Part shown: positions 42,764-51,905 of the stretch, piece after piece | Layout: every line of letters starts with the position of its first letter | How positions within the stretch are numbered: position 1 is the stretch's first letter | Assembly: GCA_035649635.1 (NCBI GenBank) | Contig: DASRJE010000154.1 | Coordinates: forward strand, 1-64,000 | Reading direction: 5' to 3' | DNA from: Gp6-AA40 sp035649635 | GTDB lineage: Bacteria > Acidobacteriota > Vicinamibacteria > Vicinamibacterales > UBA2999 | Length of the DNA: 64,000 nucleotides | Translations under genes and position numbers: made by a program | Notes under the pieces: generated by a model | The model's database searches: none | Seen by the model: only the letters and a program-made list of their open reading frames with translations | Told to the model about the DNA's origin: nothing

Positions 42764-45700
42764 ATGCGGAAGCTTGCTCACGTGCTGCTGTTGTTGGCGG
42801 GCATGACGCTGGTGCCAGCCGTAGCATTCGCACAGGCGTCGTTGGCGGGACTGGTTCAGGACAGCTCGGGTGGAGTCCTCCCAGGTGTCACGGTTGAAGC
42901 TGCCAGTCCGGCCCTGATTGAGAAAGCACGAACGACGACGACCGACGCCAACGGGCGTTACTCCATTCCGGACTTGCGGCCCGGTGCGTACACGATAACG
43001 TTCACGCTTTCGGGTTTCTCGACGTTCAGACGCGAGGGCGTCGAGCTGACCGGCACAGCCGTGGTCACGATTAACGCCGACATGCGTGTCGGCACGCTCG
43101 AAGAAACCATCACCGTCACCGGCGAGACGCCGGTCGTGGACGTTCAGAGCACCACCCGGCAGGCCGTGATCGACCAGGAGGTGCTGGCGGCGATTCCAAA
43201 CGCACGAAATCCCTTCACGACGGGGGTGTTGATTCCCGGTGTGAGACGGGGAGGTACCAACGTCCCGGATGTTGGCGGCTCGGTTGTGCAGGAGGTGGCA
43301 TCGCTCGAGTTCAACGGCAGCCGGCAGTCGGACCAGCGCATGATGGTCAACGGCGTTGCGCTGAGCACGATGATCGGCGGTGGCTGGGGCGGTGGAGCCG
43401 TGCCGAACGCCACGGGAATGGCGGAGTTCGCCATTGATGTGTCGGGAGTGGACGCGCAGGCTGCCACGGGCGGCGTGCGAATTAACTTCATTCCGCGAGA
43501 CGGGGGCAACCGGCTCTCCGGAACGGTCTTCGGCGGCTTCACGACGGAAAACTTCGCGTCGGACAACTTCACGGGCTCGGACGTGCAGGCGCGCGGGCTG
43601 ACAGCAGCGCCTAAAATCAAGGGGAACGGAGACTTCAATCCTGGCGTCGGCGGACCGTTCGTCCGCGACAAGGTGTGGTTCTTCGTGTCAGGGCGCTATC
43701 TGTACGCGGACAACTACGTCCCGGGGATGTTCCACAACGCGAACGCAAACAACGTGAACGCGTTCCGCTACGTGAGCACAGGGGAGCAGGCCATCATCCA
43801 TCAGGACCAGACGATGTATCAGGCCCGCGTCACATGGCAGGCGAATTCCAAGAACAAGATCGGTTTCACTTACGATCACGAGGCGCTATGCAGCTGTCCC
43901 AACCAGATCTCGGCCACGGTCGCCCCTGAGGCCTCGGTCGATCGACGATTCCCGCTGCAGCGCTTTATTCAGATGGACTGGAACAGTCCAGTGAACAACC
44001 GGCTGTTGCTCGAGGCGAGCGCGATCCATCGCGTGGAGCGGTGGGGCGGCATGCACCTTCAGACCGGGAAGGGCGACAACATCGACGCCATCGCCCCAGG
44101 CATGGTTCCGGTCATCGACAACCCGTCGCTCGCGACCGGCGCGAGCTTGAACTACCGGGCGTTTGCGACCACCGCCGGTGGCACATTCAACAACTCCTGG
44201 AACTGGAACATCCACTACCGGGCCGCAGTGTCCTACATCACGGGTTCGCACAACTTCAAGGTCGGTTTCAACAACGCCTACGGCCATCACGAGAACACCA
44301 TGTACACCGACCCGACGACGCCGTACTTCTACAACTTCGCGAACGGTGTGCCGACGCAGCTGACGTATCGAATCACGCCTCGCACGGTTCAGGTGAACGT
44401 GGACCGCGACCTCGGCCTCTTTGCGCAGGACAAGTGGACTGTTGGCCGATGGACGCTCGCCGGTGGCGTTCGCTACGACCACTTCAAAAACAGCTTCCCG
44501 CCGCAGGCGATTGCGCCAACGACCCTGGCGCCGAATCTCAACGTCAGCTTCGACCGAATCGAGAATTACTCGTTGCATGACATCACACCGAAGATGGGCG
44601 TGACCTACGATCTGTTCGGGAACGGAAAGACGGCGCTGAAAGTCACGCTGAACAAGTATCTGGAAGGCCTCGGAACAACGGGAGCGTTGTCCTCCGACCC
44701 GAATCCCATCAATCGGCTGAACACGACCACCACTCGCACCTGGACCGACAGCGACACCGATTTCGTGCCTGATTGCGACTTGTTGAACTATGCCACCAAC
44801 GGGGAGTGCGGCGTGCTGGTGAACGCAGCCATCTTTGGGACGATCGTGCCCGGTACCACCTACGATCCAGACGTTCTGGCGGGCTGGGGGAAGCGCTTCT
44901 ACAACTGGGAGTTCACGGCGGGGGTGCAGCACGAGCTGGTGCCACGGCTGTCGCTCGACGTCCAGTTCGCCCGGAGATGGTACGGCAACTTCCGGACGAT
45001 GGATGACCGGGCCGTCGGACCCGAGGACTACGATCAGTTCACGATCAATGTGCCGAGCGATTCAAGGCTGCCGAATGGTGGCGGCTACACGCTTACCGCC
45101 TTCGATCTGAAAACGGCGGCGAATGCACGAGCCCAGAACAACTTCGTGACCCTCTCCAGCAACTATGGGGATCAGACCGAGGTGTTCAACGCGGTCAGCC
45201 TCGGCGTCAATGCCAGGCTTCAGAACGGACTTACCCTTCAGGCCGGTGCGGGAACCGGCCGCGTCATTACGGACGATTGCGAGGTCGTGGCGGCGCTGCC
45301 CGAAACGCTGCACGCGAATGCTTTCACCGGTAACCCTGCCAACCCCGTCACCAACACCCGTGCGTTCACGAATGCCGCCAGGACCCTCGAGCGTTGCAAA
45401 CAGAATCAGGGGTGGCGCACGTCCATGCAGGGCCTGGTCGCCTACCTGATCCCGAAGATTGACGTCAACATCAGCGGGACCTTCCAGAACCTGCCCGGAT
45501 CGAGCGCCAGCAACAGCGCCGGCGCCAGCATGAGCGCGAACGCGGCGATTGCTGCGACGACAACCACGCTCGGACGCGCGTACAGCAGCGGACCGAATGC
45601 GCGCTTCTTCAATATCATCGAGGCTGGCACCGTCTACGTCGAGCGGATGAATCAGCTCGACCTCCGCATGTCGAAGCTGTTCCGGTTGAACACGACACGG

Positions 45701-45844
45701 ACGAGTCTCAACTTCGACTTCTACAACGTGCTCAATTCCAACTCCGTGATCAACGAAAACATCACGTACGGCGCGGCGTGGCGGACACCGCAACTGATCC
45801 TTCTGCCGCGCATATTCAAACTTAGCGCGCAGTTTGACTTCTGA
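42764..45844 (+). CDS. TonB-dependent receptor, Oar-like (fourth full copy)
   Basis: A 1026-residue receptor; ATG 42764 follows GGAGGAAAT (GTG 42749 would add 5 residues). Signal: MRKLAHVLLLLAGMTLVPAV ending FAQ. The regulatory domain (ASLAGLVQDSSGGVLPGVTV), LEETITVTGETPVVDVQSTT, plug and barrel follow, ending FKLSAQFDF. The loop DSDTDFVPDCDL plus NGEC is conserved. A cysteine-bearing segment late in the barrel (AARTLERCKQNQG) is specific to this copy. It is preceded by its own promoter and convergent with a PIG-L gene. Confidence 0.92.
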   Translation: MRKLAHVLLLLAGMTLVPAVAFAQASLAGLVQDSSGGVLPGVTVEAASPALIEKARTTTTDANGRYSIPDLRPGAYTITFTLSGFSTFRREGVELTGTAVVTINADMRVGTLEETITVTGETPVVDVQSTTRQAVIDQEVLAAIPNARNPFTTGVLIPGVRRGGTNVPDVGGSVVQEVASLEFNGSRQSDQRMMVNGVALSTMIGGGWGGGAVPNATGMAEFAIDVSGVDAQAATGGVRINFIPRDGGNRLSGTVFGGFTTENFASDNFTGSDVQARGLTAAPKIKGNGDFNPGVGGPFVRDKVWFFVSGRYLYADNYVPGMFHNANANNVNAFRYVSTGEQAIIHQDQTMYQARVTWQANSKNKIGFTYDHEALCSCPNQISATVAPEASVDRRFPLQRFIQMDWNSPVNNRLLLEASAIHRVERWGGMHLQTGKGDNIDAIAPGMVPVIDNPSLATGASLNYRAFATTAGGTFNNSWNWNIHYRAAVSYITGSHNFKVGFNNAYGHHENTMYTDPTTPYFYNFANGVPTQLTYRITPRTVQVNVDRDLGLFAQDKWTVGRWTLAGGVRYDHFKNSFPPQAIAPTTLAPNLNVSFDRIENYSLHDITPKMGVTYDLFGNGKTALKVTLNKYLEGLGTTGALSSDPNPINRLNTTTTRTWTDSDTDFVPDCDLLNYATNGECGVLVNAAIFGTIVPGTTYDPDVLAGWGKRFYNWEFTAGVQHELVPRLSLDVQFARRWYGNFRTMDDRAVGPEDYDQFTINVPSDSRLPNGGGYTLTAFDLKTAANARAQNNFVTLSSNYGDQTEVFNAVSLGVNARLQNGLTLQAGAGTGRVITDDCEVVAALPETLHANAFTGNPANPVTNTRAFTNAARTLERCKQNQGWRTSMQGLVAYLIPKIDVNISGTFQNLPGSSASNSAGASMSANAAIAATTTTLGRAYSSGPNARFFNIIEAGTVYVERMNQLDLRMSKLFRLNTTRTSLNFDFYNVLNSNSVINENITYGAAWRTPQLILLPRIFKLSAQFDF

Positions 45845-45880
45845 AGACCGCGACCACCAAGGTAACAGGCTCCGTCCTCG

Positions 45881-46711
45881 TCATACAGTGATCCCTTCGA
45901 AGAGATCAGTCTCGCGTACCCGTCCACCATTCACTGTGCTGAACACGCGATAGAACGACTGCCTGCCCCAGAGCGCTTCATGAAGCTGCGGAGGCAAATC
46001 TTTTAGACGCTCGTACGCAAGGACCTGCGACTCGTGGCACAAGACCGCCTGCCAGACCGTCGTCCAGAAGCTGCGGGTATCGATTTGAGTGGTGATTGCC
46101 CAGTCGGGCCATGGCGTGACGTGTCGTTCAACGCCATCGACCGTAGACGACAACCTTCCGACCGCCGCTTGATAGGCAGCCCACGTCGACTCCGGCCACG
46201 CGATGTAATAGAGCTTCGATACGGAGTGCGCCGGCAAGGCCGACTCGACGCCGGGGCACACAAACGCCGGATCGGCCGCGGCCACGATCGCCGCCGTGGT
46301 GAACTGCGAGATCGCGATGTGATCCGGATGTCCATACGCACCATCGGGCCCGAACGTCACGACGACATCTGGCTGATCGCGCCTCAGGTGCCCCGCGATT
46401 CCAGCGGCGGCCTGGCGCGGGTTTGCGTGGTCGAGCTGCTGGTCGTGGTAGTCGAGCAACGAGACGGTGCGCACGCCCAGCACCGACGCAGCGGCGCGGA
46501 GTTCCGTTTCGCGGATCCTGGCGAGAGCCAGCGCGCCAGGATGTTCATGGTCGGTGGGACGGTGGCCGTGATAACGGCCACTGTCGCCACGCGTGGCTGT
46601 CAGCAGGGAGACATCCACGCCTTCGGAGGCGTATTTGGCGAGCACCCCTCCAATGCCGAGTGACTCGTCATCGGGGTGCGCGAGCACGGCCATCAGCCTG
46701 CGAGCGCGCAT
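45881..46711 (-). CDS. PIG-L family zinc deacetylase (LmbE-like)
   Basis: A 276-residue protein from ATG 46711 (MRARRLMAVLAHPDDESLGI). The zinc-binding AHPDDE is at the N-terminus and GPDGAYGHPDHIAISQFTTA supplies the third ligand region. These enzymes remove acetyl groups from N-acetylglucosamine-type sugars in glycolipid, antibiotic, mycothiol or bacillithiol routes. No signal peptide is seen, so it is cytosolic. The neighbours give no hint of the pathway. It shares a 106-base divergent region with the NHL protein. Confidence 0.9.
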   Translation of the reverse strand: MRARRLMAVLAHPDDESLGIGGVLAKYASEGVDVSLLTATRGDSGRYHGHRPTDHEHPGALALARIRETELRAAASVLGVRTVSLLDYHDQQLDHANPRQAAAGIAGHLRRDQPDVVVTFGPDGAYGHPDHIAISQFTTAAIVAAADPAFVCPGVESALPAHSVSKLYYIAWPESTWAAYQAAVGRLSSTVDGVERHVTPWPDWAITTQIDTRSFWTTVWQAVLCHESQVLAYERLKDLPPQLHEALWGRQSFYRVFSTVNGGRVRETDLFEGITV

Positions 46712-46817
46712 GAGACTCACTCTACGCGAAACGTGCGGTGAATCGCGTGGCGCGGGGGTATCTGAGTCGCGCGATCGTTGCGCGCGCGTCGCAGTATAGT
46801 GCTCCGCGGAGGATGGC

Positions 46818-48149
46818 ATGGGCAGAACAGCGACGGTGGCATTGGCGCTAGCGGTGGGTCTGGCGGTAGGCATTCCACTGGGTGGCCGGCTGATGCCGCC
46901 GTCCGCGGCGTCGTCGGCCGCGGCGCCGGCGGCGGCCGCGACTGGCACGGCGTTCTCTGCGGTGCCGGACGCCATTGGTGCGCAGGACATCTCGGGGCCG
47001 TACGAGGTGGTTCAAGGGTGGCCGCAGGATCTCAGCACGCTGCCTGGCCACGAGAAGTGGACCTACGGAGGCGCGCGCGGAATCTTTGCCGAGAGCCCGA
47101 ATCGTGTCTTTCTGCTCGGCGGCGGCGAGCTGCCCAGGATCGCGCGTCCGCAGACGCGGCTGTTTCCCGAGATCGGTCCGAACGTGCAGTTTCCGCTGGC
47201 TGGATTGCCGTGGCGCAACGCGAACACGGCGTCGCCGCCAGGTGCGGGCGGATCGGGTCAGGACCCGGCGAAAGGGATGGACATCTGGCGAGGCGCATCG
47301 CCCCCGTACCGCGAGCTCGGTGTCGACTCGCGATGGGAGCACTCGATCGTGGTCGTCAACGCCGAGGGAAAAATCATCGAGGAGTGGACGCAGTGGGACA
47401 AGTTGTTCAAGCGTCCGCACGCGGTCTACATCAGTCCCTACGACGCGGAGAAGCACGTGTGGGTGGTCGACGACCACACCCACGCGATCTACAGGTTCAC
47501 CAACGACGGCAAGCAACTCGTGCAGACGATCGGCACACCTAACGTTCCGGGCGCCGACGGCACGCACTTCAATCGCCCGACGTTCATGGCGTGGTTGCCC
47601 GACGGGAGCTTCTACGTGTCGGATGGGTACAACGGCACGCGAGTCGCGAAGTTCGACGCCAGCGGCAAGTTTCAGTTCGACTTCGGCAAACCCGGCGACT
47701 CCGGGAAAGAGACGCGCCCTGGGTACATGAACAACGTGCACGGCGTGGCGGTCGATCTCGAGACGAGGCGCGTTTTCGTCAACGATCGCGACAACCACCG
47801 TATCCAGATCTTCGACGAGAAAGGCGCGTATCTCTCCGAGTGGAGAATCGCTGTGAGCCCTTCGAGTCTCCATTTCGTGCAGATCGGAGACGACCGCGCC
47901 GTGGTGACGTTCGACCGCAATACGCACAAGATGCTGAAGTACGATCTCGATGGCCATCTGTTGTACGCGTGGGGTACCGTCGCGGATTTTCCCGGCACGC
48001 TGTGGGGCGTGCACGGCATGAGCACCGACCAGGAAGGCAATCTCTATGTGGCGGAGGTCGACGCGGGCCGATTCCAGAAATTCCGCCCGCGGGCCGGCGC
48101 CAACCCGGCTTACCTGATTGGCAAGCCGGTGTATTCGGCGTGGAAGTAA
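46818..48149 (+). CDS. Exported NHL-repeat propeller protein
   Basis: A 443-residue protein; ATG 46818 follows GCGGAGGATGGC. The N-terminus is a signal or anchor (TVALALAVGLAVGIPLGGRL) and an Ala-rich linker. From residue 180 on are NHL-type blades: FKRPHAVYISPYDAEKHVWV, HAIYRFTNDGKQLVQTIGTP, FMAWLPDGSFYVSDGYNGTR, GVAVDLETRRVFVNDRDNHR and GVHGMSTDQEGNLYVAEVDA. Similar to bacterial peptidyl-glycine amidating-lyase-like propellers, but no lyase-specific residues can be assigned. A small gene follows 4 bases after its stop. Confidence 0.85.
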   Translation: MGRTATVALALAVGLAVGIPLGGRLMPPSAASSAAAPAAAATGTAFSAVPDAIGAQDISGPYEVVQGWPQDLSTLPGHEKWTYGGARGIFAESPNRVFLLGGGELPRIARPQTRLFPEIGPNVQFPLAGLPWRNANTASPPGAGGSGQDPAKGMDIWRGASPPYRELGVDSRWEHSIVVVNAEGKIIEEWTQWDKLFKRPHAVYISPYDAEKHVWVVDDHTHAIYRFTNDGKQLVQTIGTPNVPGADGTHFNRPTFMAWLPDGSFYVSDGYNGTRVAKFDASGKFQFDFGKPGDSGKETRPGYMNNVHGVAVDLETRRVFVNDRDNHRIQIFDEKGAYLSEWRIAVSPSSLHFVQIGDDRAVVTFDRNTHKMLKYDLDGHLLYAWGTVADFPGTLWGVHGMSTDQEGNLYVAEVDAGRFQKFRPRAGANPAYLIGKPVYSAWK

Positions 48150-48153
48150 TGGG

Positions 48154-48429
48154 GTGACGGCCACTATCACTATCGAAGCCGCCGGGCCGTCAACGTACCT
48201 CGTGACGGTCAACCAGCGTGGCAGTGTCACCCGACACACGGTGACCGCTACGCCTCAGGACATCGCGCAGTATGCCCCCGCGGGCACGTCGCCCGAGCGG
48301 CTCATTGAAGCGTCGTTCGCGTTTCTGTTGGAGAGGGAGCCGGCGAGCGCGATCCTTTCATCCTTCGCGCTGCCGGTGATCGAGCGCTATTTCCCCGAGT
48401 ATTCGAGCGTGATTCGAACAATCCTCTGA
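48154..48429 (+). CDS. Small conserved-looking protein of unknown function
   Basis: A 91-residue frame from GTG 48154, starting 4 bases after the NHL gene. The first half is beta-rich (ITIEAAGPSTYLVTVNQRGS, TRHTVTATPQDI) and the second half helical (SPERLIEASFAFLLEREPAS), ending in a hydrophobic VIERYFPEYSSVIRTIL. No signal, no cysteines, no known motif. I have an impression that similar short proteins exist widely, but I cannot name a family. It precedes the kinase gene by 30 bases. Confidence 0.65.
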   Translation: MTATITIEAAGPSTYLVTVNQRGSVTRHTVTATPQDIAQYAPAGTSPERLIEASFAFLLEREPASAILSSFALPVIERYFPEYSSVIRTIL

Positions 48430-48459
48430 TTGAGGAGTGGCGGGAAGGTTGCGGGATAG

Positions 48460-51084
48460 ATGAATATCGAGCCGTCGCCGTTTTCGGCGCCTACCGCTCC
48501 AGTGGATTCCGGTCCGCACGCGCCTACTCCGGCCGCGCGAATTGTCTACGACTCAACGACGGCTGGAGATTTCACCCCCGGCACCGTGCTCGGCGACCGC
48601 TATCGCGTGATCGGGCTGCTCGGTCGCGGAGGTATGGGCGAGGTCTACCGGGCCGATGATCTGAAGCTCGGGACGGCGGTCGCGCTCAAGTTCCTGCCGC
48701 GCGCGATCGCGATGGATCCGTCGCGCTATCAACGCTTCCTCGCGGAAATCCGGCTGTCGCGCGACGTGTCGCACCCGAATGTCTGCCGCGTGTACGACAT
48801 CGCGGAGATCGGCGGCATGCATTTCCTCTCGATGGAATACATCGACGGCGAAGATCTGGCCTCGCTGTTGAAGCGCATCGGCCGATTGCCTGCCGACAAG
48901 GCACTCGACATTGCCCGGCAGATCGCCGCAGGCGTCGCGGCCGCGCACAATCGCGGCGTGCTCCACCGCGATCTGAAGCCCTCCAACATCATGCTCGATG
49001 GTCGAGGGCGCGTGCGCATCACCGATTTCGGTCTTGCCGTTGCAGTCGACGCCAAGCCATCTAGAAACGACATGGCTGGCACACCGGAATACATGGCGCC
49101 GGAACAGTTTGCGGGTGAAGGCGCATCCGTGCGCAGCGATCTCTACGCGCTCGGCCTTGTGTTGTACGAGCTGTACACGGGCAAGCCCGCGTTTTTCGCA
49201 GCATCGTTCGAGGAATTGATCGATCGCAAGCTCCACGAGACACCCGCGCTCCCACGGACGCTCGTCAAGGACATGGAACCCACGGTGGAGCGCGTGATCA
49301 TGGCCAGCCTCGCGAGCGATCCGCGCGCGCGTCCGGCCTCGGTCGCGCAGGTTGTCGCGGCGTTGCCCGGAGGAAACCTGCTCGAAGCGGCGTTGCTGGC
49401 CGGGCAGACGCCGTCGCCCGAACTGGTTGCCGCGATGGGCACGAACGAAGGGCTGACGTCGTCTATCGCGTGGGGGCTCGTGGCCATCCTGATGGCAGGC
49501 AGCGTCCTCGCGATAACCATTGGCGACCAGTCGCTCCTCTGGCGGCGCGGGGCGCTGCAGCGCTCGCCGGATGCGCTCGCCGAAAAGGCGCGCGACATCC
49601 TCATGGGGCTGGGATATCCAGACGCGCCGCTGTACCGCGCATCGGGGTTCGAGACCGACGTCGAGTACCTCCGTTACATACGCACGCGCGATCTCTCTCG
49701 CGCGCGCTGGAATGAGTCGACTCCCGGCTTCCTCCGCTTCTGGTATCGGGACAGCCCACAGCCGCTGGAAAGCTGGCAGTTCGTCATGCGATACGGAAAC
49801 TTCTCGCGCGTGGATCCGACCGATCCGCCGTTGGATGTTGCTGGCATGACGCGGGTCAAGCTGGACCCAACCGGCCGGCTGGTGGATCTAGTCGTCGTTC
49901 CCTCAGCGGTCAAGGAAATCTCCGGAGCCGCCTCGTCGCCCGACTGGATCGCGCTGCTCACCGCGGGCGGATACGATCCCGCCGAATGGCGTGCTGTGGC
50001 GCCCCGCCATATGCCGCCGTTTTACGCCGACGCCCGTGCGGCGTGGGAAGGGACGTGGCCGGGCAAAGGCGACCTCCCAGTACACCTCGAAGCCGCCGCA
50101 TTGGCGGGACGGCCTGTCTATTTCGAAGCCGTGTTCCCGTGGTCGAAACCCGCGCGCACGGCCGCTCCCATGCTCAACGCAGCCGAGCGCACGACCGTCG
50201 TCTTTTTCGTGGTCGTTGCCGCGATGCTAATCGTTGCCGCAGGTGTGATGGCATCGCGTAACGTGCGCGAGGGTCGGGGTGATCGCCGCGGTGCGTTCCG
50301 CCTCTCGTCGTTCATCTTCGCGTGTATGTTCGTCGCGTGGTTCTTCGGCGAAACGCATGTGGCGTCGCTCGGAGAAGCCACTCTACTGGCGATGGCGCTT
50401 TCCTGGGCGCTTCTCGTGGCGGGTTGTTGCTGGGTCGGATACCTTGCCACCGAGCCGTTCGTGCGCCGTCAGTGGCCGCAGGTGCTCGTGTCGTGGACGC
50501 GCCTCCTTGGTGGACGTGTGCGCGATCCGCAGGTCGGCCGCGATGTCCTGGTGGGATGTACGGCCGGGGCGATAGTCGCCGTGCTCGGACTCTCAGCGGT
50601 GATCGCTCCCAGTTGGCTCGGTTTGGCGCCAGATGTCGTGCCGGCCGACATCATCGGCGCCGTGTATGGGTTGCAGCGCGTTGTTCCTCTGCTTGTCTGG
50701 CGATCGGCGCAAAGCGTGTTCACCGGGCTGAGTGCAGTGTTCGTGCTGGTCGTTCTCCGCGTGGTGCTCGGGCGTCGGTCGCTGGCGATCGTGGCTTTCG
50801 TCGTGCTTGCGGCGATCGCGTACTCGATGTCGAGTGCGTACTTCTGGATTAGCCTTGCGGGAACGCTGGTGCTCCACAGCTTCTTCACGCTGATTCTGGT
50901 GCGTGTTGGCCTTCTGGCGGCCGTTGTTGCCTTCTACGCTTCCGGACTATTCATCGTCTTTCCCGTGACGGTCGAATTCTCACGCTGGTACGCGGGCGCC
51001 GGCGTTACCGCACTGCTCGTGCTGGGGGCGATGGCCACGTTTGGCTTCGTGACTGCGGTGCATCGCAGACCGACGCTCGCGTAG
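48460..51084 (+). CDS. Membrane Ser/Thr protein kinase with large multi-pass C-terminal region
   Basis: An 874-residue protein. The kinase domain spans about residues 47-310: glycine loop LLGRGGMGEVYRADD, VALKFLPRA (Lys77), HRDLKPSNIMLDG (Asp171), TDFGLAV (Asp189) and AGTPEYMAPEQF, so it has all catalytic residues. After a first membrane segment near 335-355 (WGLVAILMAGSVLAITIG), an outer domain of about 200 residues follows. At least six more hydrophobic segments come next (VVFFVVVAAMLIVAAGVMAS, LSWALLVAGCCWVGYLATEP, VLVGCTAGAIVAVLGLSAVI, and others). The membrane half resembles no kinase module I know and may sense or transport. It is convergent with the reductase gene. Confidence 0.9.
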   Translation: MNIEPSPFSAPTAPVDSGPHAPTPAARIVYDSTTAGDFTPGTVLGDRYRVIGLLGRGGMGEVYRADDLKLGTAVALKFLPRAIAMDPSRYQRFLAEIRLSRDVSHPNVCRVYDIAEIGGMHFLSMEYIDGEDLASLLKRIGRLPADKALDIARQIAAGVAAAHNRGVLHRDLKPSNIMLDGRGRVRITDFGLAVAVDAKPSRNDMAGTPEYMAPEQFAGEGASVRSDLYALGLVLYELYTGKPAFFAASFEELIDRKLHETPALPRTLVKDMEPTVERVIMASLASDPRARPASVAQVVAALPGGNLLEAALLAGQTPSPELVAAMGTNEGLTSSIAWGLVAILMAGSVLAITIGDQSLLWRRGALQRSPDALAEKARDILMGLGYPDAPLYRASGFETDVEYLRYIRTRDLSRARWNESTPGFLRFWYRDSPQPLESWQFVMRYGNFSRVDPTDPPLDVAGMTRVKLDPTGRLVDLVVVPSAVKEISGAASSPDWIALLTAGGYDPAEWRAVAPRHMPPFYADARAAWEGTWPGKGDLPVHLEAAALAGRPVYFEAVFPWSKPARTAAPMLNAAERTTVVFFVVVAAMLIVAAGVMASRNVREGRGDRRGAFRLSSFIFACMFVAWFFGETHVASLGEATLLAMALSWALLVAGCCWVGYLATEPFVRRQWPQVLVSWTRLLGGRVRDPQVGRDVLVGCTAGAIVAVLGLSAVIAPSWLGLAPDVVPADIIGAVYGLQRVVPLLVWRSAQSVFTGLSAVFVLVVLRVVLGRRSLAIVAFVVLAAIAYSMSSAYFWISLAGTLVLHSFFTLILVRVGLLAAVVAFYASGLFIVFPVTVEFSRWYAGAGVTALLVLGAMATFGFVTAVHRRPTLA

Positions 51085-51098
51085 CGCTTGACCTGACG

Positions 51099-51752
51099 TC
51101 AGCGACGTGTCGCGCGTGTCTTGCCTTCTCGCTTGGCTCCCGACGTGGGCTTTGCGGATTTGGTGCGTTTATTCGCGGGCCGCTTTGTCTTTGCCCCGCG
51201 AGCTTTGATGTACCGAATGCGAGTGCCAGGCCCTCGTCCAGGTACGCGATACGACAGCATGACGATGCCGCTGGTCGGAAGTGTGATCTGATCGACCAGC
51301 TCGAGCGTGGTCGAGGCACCAGCGGGCAACAAGGGGATTCCCTCTCCCAGCAGCACGGGCATGAGCGCGACTTCCACTGTGTCGACGAGCCGCGCGTCGA
51401 GAAGCGAACGAAAGAGGGCGCCACCGCCAAACAGCCAGATGTCTCCTCCCGGCTGTGCCTTGAGCCTCCTGACGACGTCACGCGCATCATCCTTGGTGAT
51501 GCGTACCCCCTTCATCGTCTTGGGCGGAAGGCTCTGCGAAAACACCACGACCTCGAGCCCCTTCATCGCGCCGGTGCCGCCCTGTGCCGTTACCACCTCG
51601 TACGTCTTTCGACCCATGACGGCCGTATCGAATTCCCTGAACAGCGCGCCGAAGTCTATCGACGGATCCGACACGATCCAGTCGTAATCGCCCTTGGGAC
51701 CGGCGATGAAGCCATCGAGGCTCACCGCCACCTGGTATCGCAGTTGTCTCAT
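51099..51752 (-). CDS. RibD C-terminal/dihydrofolate-reductase-fold protein
   Basis: A 217-residue protein; the start at 51752 begins MRQLRYQVAVSLDGFIAGPK, and GGAG lies upstream. It has the RibD-C/DHFR-like fold: YDWIVSDPSIDFGALFREFD, AVMGRKTYEVV, VFSQSLPPKTMKGVRI, GGDIWLFGGGALFRSLLDA and VEVALMPVLLGEGIPLLP. These are NAD(P)H reductases of uncertain substrate, widespread and often single-copy. The 35-residue Lys/Arg-rich tail (GAKTKRPANKRTKSAKPTSG) is an unusual addition and may bind nucleic acid or membrane. It lies 153 bases downstream of the AroE-like gene on the same strand. Confidence 0.85.
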   Translation of the reverse strand: MRQLRYQVAVSLDGFIAGPKGDYDWIVSDPSIDFGALFREFDTAVMGRKTYEVVTAQGGTGAMKGLEVVVFSQSLPPKTMKGVRITKDDARDVVRRLKAQPGGDIWLFGGGALFRSLLDARLVDTVEVALMPVLLGEGIPLLPAGASTTLELVDQITLPTSGIVMLSYRVPGRGPGTRIRYIKARGAKTKRPANKRTKSAKPTSGAKREGKTRATRR

Positions 51753-51905
51753 GGTGACGCTCCACTTCGTGATAGCCACCTCTCTGTATCCCGGCACTGG
51801 CAGTCTCACCACGTACTGCGTCCCAAACTTTTGTTTGCGAAGCCTGACCAAGGCGTGACACAGGCGAGGGAGCAATCGCAACGAAAGCGGCGGGGCACTG
51901 CTGCC

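Noticed and set aside
46848..48239. Minus-strand open frame of 463 residues
   Set aside because: It is antisense to the NHL propeller gene and shows no signal peptide or domain.
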